DNA from: Glandiceps talaboti
Taxonomy: Eukaryota; Hemichordata; Enteropneusta; Spengelidae
DNA length: 64,000 nt
NCBI RefSeq assembly: GCF_964340395.1
Contig: NC_135555.1
Coordinates: 5,189,001-5,253,000, forward strand
Direction of reading: 5' to 3'
Shown: positions 63,001 to 64,000 of the stretch, piece after piece
Position numbering within the stretch: position 1 is the stretch's first letter
How the letters are laid out: each line of letters begins with the position of its first letter
Translations under genes and position numbers: made by a program
Notes under the pieces: generated by a model
The model's input: the letters and a program-made list of their open reading frames with translations, nothing else
The model's database searches: none
What the model was told of the DNA's origin: nothing

Positions 63001-64000
63001 TAGGCTTGGAGTTGTTGGAAAAGCAGAAGTTGTGGCCTCTTCTGTTGTTGTTGTTGTTGCCAAGATTGTTGTCTTAGAAGGTGTTGTCGGTACAGTAGTT
63101 GTGAAATTGAATGTTGTGAACTCCGTTTCTACAGTGGTGGGGAAACCAGTTGTAGTAGTAACAGCTGGCTGTGATGTTTCAGCTGGAGTTGTTGTTGTGA
63201 AAACTGTTGTTGCACTAGGTGTTGTTGGCAAAGCAGTGGTTACATTCAAGGTAGTCAGTTCCGTCTGTGTGGTAGTTGGTATAGTGGAAGCTGTAAGAGT
63301 GGCTGGTGTTGTTGCTGCTTCTGTGGTTGTTTCCAAGACTGTTGTGGGACTAGTAGTTGTGAGAGAAGATGTTGTCAATTCCTCCTCTGTAGTAGTTGGC
63401 ACACTAGTAGTTGTTAGTGTTGGTGCAGATGTCTCCAATTCTGTTGTTGTTGTTGCAGTAACAGTTGTTAGGCTTGGAGTTGTTGGTAAAGCAGAAGTTG
63501 TGGCCTCTTCTGTTGTTGTTGTTGCCAAGACTGTTGTCTTAGAAGGTGTTGTCGGTACAGTAGTTGTGAAATTGAATGTTGTGAACTCCGTTTCTATAGT
63601 GGTGGGCAAACCAGTTGTAGTAGTAACAGCAGGTTGTGATGTTTCAGCTGGAGTTGTTGTTGTCAAAACTGTTGTTGCACTAGGTGTTGCTGGCAAAGCA
63701 GTGGTTACATTCAAGGTAGTCAGTTCTGTCTGTGTGGTAGTTGGTATAGTGGAAGCTGTAAGAGTGGCTGGTGTTGTTGCTGCTTCTGTGGTTGTTTCCA
63801 AGACTGTTGTGGGACTAGTAGTTGTGAGAGATGATGTTGTCAATTCCTCCTCTGTAGTAGTTGGCACACTAGTAGTTGTTAGTGTTGGTGCAGATGTCTC
63901 CAATTCTGTTGTTGTTGTTGCAGTAACAGTTGTTAGGCTTGGAGTTGTTGGTAAAGCAGAAGTTGTGGCCTCTTCTGTTGTTGTTGTTTGCAGGACTGTT
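1..64000 (-). CDS. Giant mucin-like Thr-rich repeat protein, internal part of one huge exon (partial at both ends)
   Basis: Seen: minus-strand codons lie on positions 1-3, 4-6 and so on up to 63,997-63,999, giving 21,333 consecutive codons without a stop in any unit variant I checked. The frame is the same at both window edges, and all 137 repeat-to-repeat distances are multiples of 3, so no frameshift accumulates. The product is a 155-residue unit repeated about 137.5 times: 46% Thr, 9% Pro, 8% Glu, 7% Ser, one Lys, no Cys. Each unit has two N-glycosylation sequons, NVT (residues 5-7) and NFT (51-53). No transmembrane segment, SEA, VWD, CBM14 or other globular domain is visible. Known: Thr/Ser/Pro tandem repeats without Cys are the O-glycosylated rods of mucins and mucin-like glues or adhesins, acting outside the cell. 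Inferred: the unglycosylated part seen here is about 2.2 MDa; signal peptide and C-terminal anchor or assembly domains lie outside the window. No intron interrupts it. Alternatives: fungal or protist cell-wall adhesin, or adhesive silk/glue. I do not recognise the specific gene. Confidence 0.93.
3..473 (-). repeat. Most diverged unit, at the left (C-terminal) edge
   Basis: Unit 1 is 471 bp and carries many changes seen in few or no other units. It has an Ala-rich insertion with extra Thr around 212-238 (gctgctgtt... instead of tctgtt...). Around 290-320 it reads 'ttttgaactctgattttacagtgatggg', which changes ACA to AAA, GAA to AAA and ACC to ATC on the sense strand among others. It also has 'aaacttgctgttgcagtagg' near 376-397 and 'taaagtggaagc' near 456-468. 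The reading frame remains open. Peripheral units of concerted arrays are usually the most diverged, so the C-terminal edge of the array may lie close beyond position 1. Confidence 0.7.
1404..6056 (-). repeat. Heterogeneous units sharing a recurrent Pro-to-Gln variant
   Basis: Units 4 (1,404-1,868), 8 (3,270-3,734) and 13 (5,592-6,056) share a change from 'gctggag' to 'gcttgag' (at 1,757, 3,623 and 5,945). On the coding strand this turns CCA into CAA in the context Thr-Pro-Ala-Glu, so it is Pro-to-Gln. On the + strand it creates TGA in the Val-rich antisense frame. The spacings are 1,866 bp (4 units) and 2,322 bp (5 units), consistent with past multi-unit copying that has since diverged. Confidence 0.7.
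6930..17256 (-). repeat. Higher-order repeat, 2 x 5,106 bp (11 units each)
   Basis: Copy 1 is about 6,930-12,035 and copy 2 about 12,036-17,141, with matching continuing to about 17,250. Paired rare variants at exactly 5,106 bp: 'gttatagaag' at 7,051/12,157 and 'tcctgtgtag' at 10,791/15,897; anchors 6,987 and 12,093 also differ by 5,106. Differences noticed include acagcagg versus acaacagg near 12,421 and tctgtt versus tccgtt near 10,062/15,168. The left boundary is set by four mismatches clustered between 6,805 and 6,920; the right by loss of 'gttatag' at 17,257. 5,106 is divisible by 3, so the duplication added 1,702 codons in frame. Confidence 0.88.
17664..19517 (-). repeat. 2-unit duplication, 2 x 927 bp
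   Basis: Units 39-40 (17,664-18,590) and 41-42 (18,591-19,517) correspond. The rare 'cttctattg' lies at 17,879 and 18,806, and the 'gtgggagtag' triplet deletion is in units 40 and 42. The pattern is repeated at +7,431 (25,310 and 26,237) inside the second copy of the 16-unit repeat, so this dimer existed before the 16-unit duplication. Confidence 0.8.
20448..22307 (-). repeat. 2-unit duplication, 2 x 930 bp
   Basis: Units 45-46 (20,448-21,377) and 47-48 (21,378-22,307) correspond. The shared rare variant 'cacactaaaagttg' near 21,020 and 21,950 changes Thr-Thr-Ser to Thr-Phe-Ser on the coding strand. The dimer recurs 7,431 bp to the right (near 28,451 and 29,381). Confidence 0.7.
31599..34397 (-). 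repeat. 3-unit duplication, 1,401 + 1,398 bp
   Basis: Units 69-71 (31,599-32,999) and 72-74 (33,000-34,397) correspond. Shared rare variants 1,401 bp apart are 'gttttggtgc' (31,724/33,125; Thr to Lys), 'aggcttgttgttg' (Pro to Thr) and 'gaacaccg'. Unit 71 alone has 'gacatggaatg', which replaces the Asn of the second sequon by His and adds one Thr codon in the poly-Thr tract; this accounts for the 3-bp length difference. Confidence 0.75.
34398..38090 (-). repeat. 3-unit higher-order repeat, period 1,398 bp, two copies plus a partial third
   Basis: Copies start at 34,398, 35,796 and 37,194, with exact spacing of 1,398 bp. The lead unit of each has the same set of variants: 'gtcaaattg' at 34,672/36,070/37,468 (NFT becomes NLT, sequon kept), 'ggtggggaaacc' (Leu to Phe), 'caggctgt' (silent), 'tcaatgtagtcagttctg', and five GTT triplets in the poly-Thr tract. 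Units 77 and 80 share 'ggttagcaaacc' (Pro to Leu). The third copy departs from the pattern after about 38,090. Confidence 0.85.
37662..40454 (-). repeat. 2-unit higher-order repeat, 930 bp, three copies
   Basis: Copies: 37,662-38,591, 38,592-39,521 and 39,522-40,454. The first unit of each has 'ctgtggggtag' (38,092/39,022/39,952; Thr to Pro). The first two second-units share 'cgccagggctg' (38,352/39,283). The last unit has one extra Thr codon and lacks this variant, marking the edge of the expansion. Confidence 0.85.
39987..43712 (-). repeat. 4-unit duplication, 2 x 1,863 bp
   Basis: Copies: 39,987-41,849 and 41,850-43,712. Paired rare variants 1,863 bp apart: 'gtcatagaagg' (Lys to Met), 'gtattaacagc' (near 40,780/42,643; Thr to Asn), 'gtggatgg' (Ala to Ser), 'gtcttcaattc' (Glu to Lys) and 'ggttagcaaacc'. 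I noticed no difference between the two copies, so this is either very recent or needs checking as an assembly join. Confidence 0.85.
43713..45110 (-). repeat. Segment copied from 37,194-38,591, 6,519 bp away
   Basis: Unit 95 (43,713-44,180) matches unit 81 (37,194-37,661), including the rare 'cctcttttgttg', 'gcagacgtc', 'ggggaaacc' and 'cagttctgtc'. Unit 96 matches unit 82 including 'ctgtggggtag'. The preceding unit 94 also matches unit 80 through 'ggttagcaaacc'. The offset is 6,519 bp (14 units). Small differences ('gtgaaattg' instead of 'gtcaaattg', 'cgccaggac' instead of 'cgccagggc') show that the copies have since diverged or been partly converted. Confidence 0.7.
44181..46043 (-). repeat. 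2-unit duplication, 930 + 933 bp
   Basis: Units 96-97 (44,181-45,110) and 98-99 (45,111-46,043) correspond through 'ctgtggggtag' in the first unit and 'agtattggtgc' in the second. The second copy has one extra Thr codon and a private 'ttactttcaagg' near 45,520. That change turns the Asn of the NVT sequon into Lys. Confidence 0.75.
49305..49769 (-). repeat. Reference unit (number 107) matching the consensus protein
   Basis: This 465-bp unit encodes the consensus without amino-acid change. Numbering residue 1 as the Leu that begins LTTLNVTT, residue r has its first base at 49,731-3(r-1). NVT sequon: 49,711-49,719. NFT sequon: 49,573-49,581. Three well-preserved subrepeats follow one another or nearly so: PTTPSATTVL from residue 11, PTTPSKTTVLATTTTEEA from residue 57 (49,563 downward) and PTTPSLTTVTATTTTELE from residue 80 (49,494 downward). 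The only Lys is residue 62. Acidic clusters are EE at 72-73, E-L-E at 95-97 and EEE at 113-115. Weaker PTT-type blocks near 34, 103, 126 and 149 suggest about seven ancestral subrepeats of roughly 23 residues. Confidence 0.85.
49495..49563 (-). repeat. 23-residue subrepeat (residues 57-79 of the unit), pairs with 49,426-49,494
   Basis: Residues 57-79 and 80-102 of the unit are adjacent 23-residue segments. Both start PTTPS, continue xTTV, and reach ATTTTE at the same offset; 14 of the first 16 positions are identical. Residues 11-20 (PTTPSATTVL) match at a spacing of 46, twice 23. This indicates that the 465-bp unit grew from an older repeat of about 69 bp before whole-unit amplification. The tails after the TTTTE block have diverged. 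Confidence 0.7.
56510..56530 (-). repeat. Longest poly-Thr tract: seven ACA codons
   Basis: The tract following 'cctctt' is seven GTT triplets on +, which read as seven ACA (Thr) codons on the coding strand. The consensus has four at this place (residues 68-71). The same tract has three triplets near 692, 60,247 and 62,111, and five or six in several units. A second variable tract at residues 91-94 behaves likewise: three at 7,133, five at 4,345 and 56,917. These are the main sources of the 3-bp length steps. Confidence 0.85.
57237..59096 (-). repeat. 2-unit duplication, 2 x 930 bp
   Basis: Units 124-125 (57,237-58,166) and 126-127 (58,167-59,096) correspond. They share 'gtaaggcttgg', 'gtcatagaagg', 'gtggatgg' (57,704/58,634) and 'gcaaaacag'. 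The first copy alone has 'gtagtaacag' in place of 'gcagtaacag' (57,393) and 'aaagtagaag' (57,430). Confidence 0.8.
59097..62828 (-). repeat. 4-unit duplication, 2 x 1,866 bp
   Basis: Copies: 59,097-60,962 and 60,963-62,828. Rare variants 1,866 bp apart: 'gtgatctcttc' (59,301/61,167; Ala to Ile), 'gtctcagaagg' (Lys to Glu), 'gttatagtag', 'gatatttcag' and 'ctccatttctg' (60,631/62,497; Leu to Met). The first copy has a private 'gaatgctgtgaac' near 59,848. The second has 'ggtattgttg' near 61,440 and 'ctgtgtgtgtgg' near 61,864. Confidence 0.82.
62361..63296 (-). repeat. Single-unit duplication, 2 x 468 bp
   Basis: Units 135 (62,361-62,828) and 136 (62,829-63,296) are nearly identical. They share 'ctccatttctg' (62,497/62,965), 'gcagacgtc', 'ggggaaacc' and 'acagctggctg'. 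One difference noticed is 'gttgtgaaaac' at 63,199 in the second. This is the shortest amplification step visible. Confidence 0.8.
63762..64000 (-). repeat. Partial unit at the right (N-terminal) window edge
   Basis: The last 239 bases are the part of unit 138 from residue 143 back to the Leu before the poly-Thr tract. Private changes are 'gagagatgatg' near 63,830 (Ser codon change, silent) and 'gtttgcagg' near 63,987 in place of 'gttgccagg', which makes Ala-Thr into Gln-Thr. The frame is intact: 63,997-63,999 reads ACA. The neighbouring unit 137 also has a private 'gttgctggc' at 63,690. Confidence 0.8.

Larger units (their letters stand above)
1..64000 (-). repeat. In-frame tandem array, 155-codon unit, ~137.5 copies
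   Basis: Unit anchors (third base of 'aag' in tgtaagagtgg, read on +): 3, 474, 936, 1404, 1869, 2334, 2805, 3270, 3735, 4200, 4665, 5130, 5592, 6057, 6522, 6987, 7449, 7914, 8379, 8844, 9309, 9774, 10236, 10701, 11166, 11628, 12093, 12555, 13020, 13485, 13950, 14415, 14880, 15342, 15807, 16272, 16734, 17199, 17664, 18129, 18591, 19056, 19518, 19983, 20448, 20913, 21378, 21843, 22308, 22773, 23238, 23703, 24165, 24630, 25095, 25560, 26022, 26487, 26949, 27414, 27879, 28344, 28809, 29274, 29739, 30204, 30669, 31134, 31599, 32067, 32532, 33000, 33468, 33933, 34398, 34866, 35331, 35796, 36264, 36729, 37194, 37662, 38127, 38592, 39057, 39522, 39987, 40455, 40920, 41385, 41850, 42318, 42783, 43248, 43713, 44181, 44646, 45111, 45576, 46044, 46509, 46974, 47439, 47907, 48375, 48840, 49305, 49770, 50235, 50700, 51168, 51636, 52101, 52566, 53031, 53499, 53967, 54432, 54897, 55362, 55830, 56295, 56769, 57237, 57702, 58167, 58632, 59097, 59565, 60033, 60495, 60963, 61431, 61899, 62361, 62829, 63297, 63762. 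Units are numbered 1-138 in this order. Length classes: 93x465, 26x468, 15x462, 2x471, 1x474. Length changes come from triplet gain or loss, mostly in two poly-Thr tracts and one Thr-Ser pair (the 'gtgggagtag' units). Confidence 0.97.

Noticed and set aside
1-64000. Non-coding satellite DNA or centromeric repeat
   Set aside because: The unit is divisible by 3, all length differences are multiples of 3, and one frame stays open across all 137 units with mucin-like composition and conserved sequons. Random satellite would have stops and frameshifts.
1-64000. MUC16-type 156-residue SEA repeat
   Set aside because: The unit length is coincidentally close, but SEA repeats contain a globular domain with a Cys pair and many aromatic and hydrophobic residues. 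This unit has no Cys, Tyr, Trp, Arg or Asp and 46% Thr.
1-64000. CRISPR array or phage/plasmid repeat
   Set aside because: There are no short direct repeats with unique spacers; all parts of the unit are repeated and conserved.
1-64000. Drosophila-type salivary glue (Sgs) or spider aggregate glue repeat
   Set aside because: The Thr/Pro richness is similar. However, the Lys/Cys-containing PTTTK motifs of Sgs proteins and the Gly-rich motifs of aggregate glue spidroins are absent. An adhesive role remains possible but no family match is visible.
63980-64000. Splice-acceptor-like 'tttgcag' on + near 63,987
   Set aside because: It lies on the non-coding strand and results from two substitutions in a normal unit; the minus frame reads through it.
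1-64000. Promoters, terminators, tRNAs, transposons
   Set aside because: No base of the window falls outside the tandem unit, so no such element is present.

Overview
The whole window is one thing: a slice of a giant, Thr/Ser/Pro-rich, mucin-like coding tandem repeat read on the minus strand. The repeat unit is about 465 bp (155 codons). I located one anchor base (the third base of 'aag' in the conserved ...tgtaagagtgg... string) in every unit. There are 138 anchors from position 3 to 63,762, so 137 complete periods plus a partial unit at the right end. All 137 intervals are multiples of 3: 93 of 465, 26 of 468, 15 of 462, two of 471 and one of 474. The minus frame with codons on positions 1-3, 4-6, ..., 63,997-63,999 gives 21,333 consecutive codons. 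I saw no stop in it, either in the consensus or in any unit variant I checked. Neither a start region nor a termination region lies in the window.

The consensus unit contains 71 Thr, 14 Pro, 14 Leu, 13 Ala, 13 Glu, 11 Ser, 8 Val, 3 Phe, 2 Asn, 2 Gln, 2 Ile, 1 Gly and 1 Lys. It has no Cys, Trp, Tyr, Arg, His, Asp or Met. It carries two N-glycosylation sequons (NVT and NFT). This fits the heavily O-glycosylated rod domain of a secreted or membrane-tethered mucin or mucin-like glue/adhesin. The unit is itself built from degenerate subrepeats of about 23 residues of the type PTTPSxTTVxxTTTTE.

Layout, + coordinates (gene 5' end is to the right): 1-6,986, heterogeneous units, with the most diverged one at the left edge; 6,987-17,2xx, two copies of an 11-unit (5,106 bp) higher-order repeat; about 15,740-30,668, two copies of a 16-unit (7,431 bp) higher-order repeat overlapping the previous one; 30,669-34,397, more diverged units including a 3-unit duplication; 34,398-46,043, 3-, 2-, 4- and 2-unit duplications; 46,044-56,294, a 5-unit (2,331 bp) cassette, repeated and partly reshuffled, with a 7-unit (3,261 bp) duplication; 57,237-64,000, 2-, 4- and 1-unit duplications. 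The picture is continual unequal exchange of whole units under selection to keep the reading frame.

Organism: no housekeeping gene, RNA gene or mobile element is present to identify it. N-X-T sequons and mucin-type composition argue for a eukaryote, most likely an animal. A fungal or protist Thr-rich adhesin is not excluded. An uninterrupted coding segment of at least 64 kb is the outstanding feature of the window.
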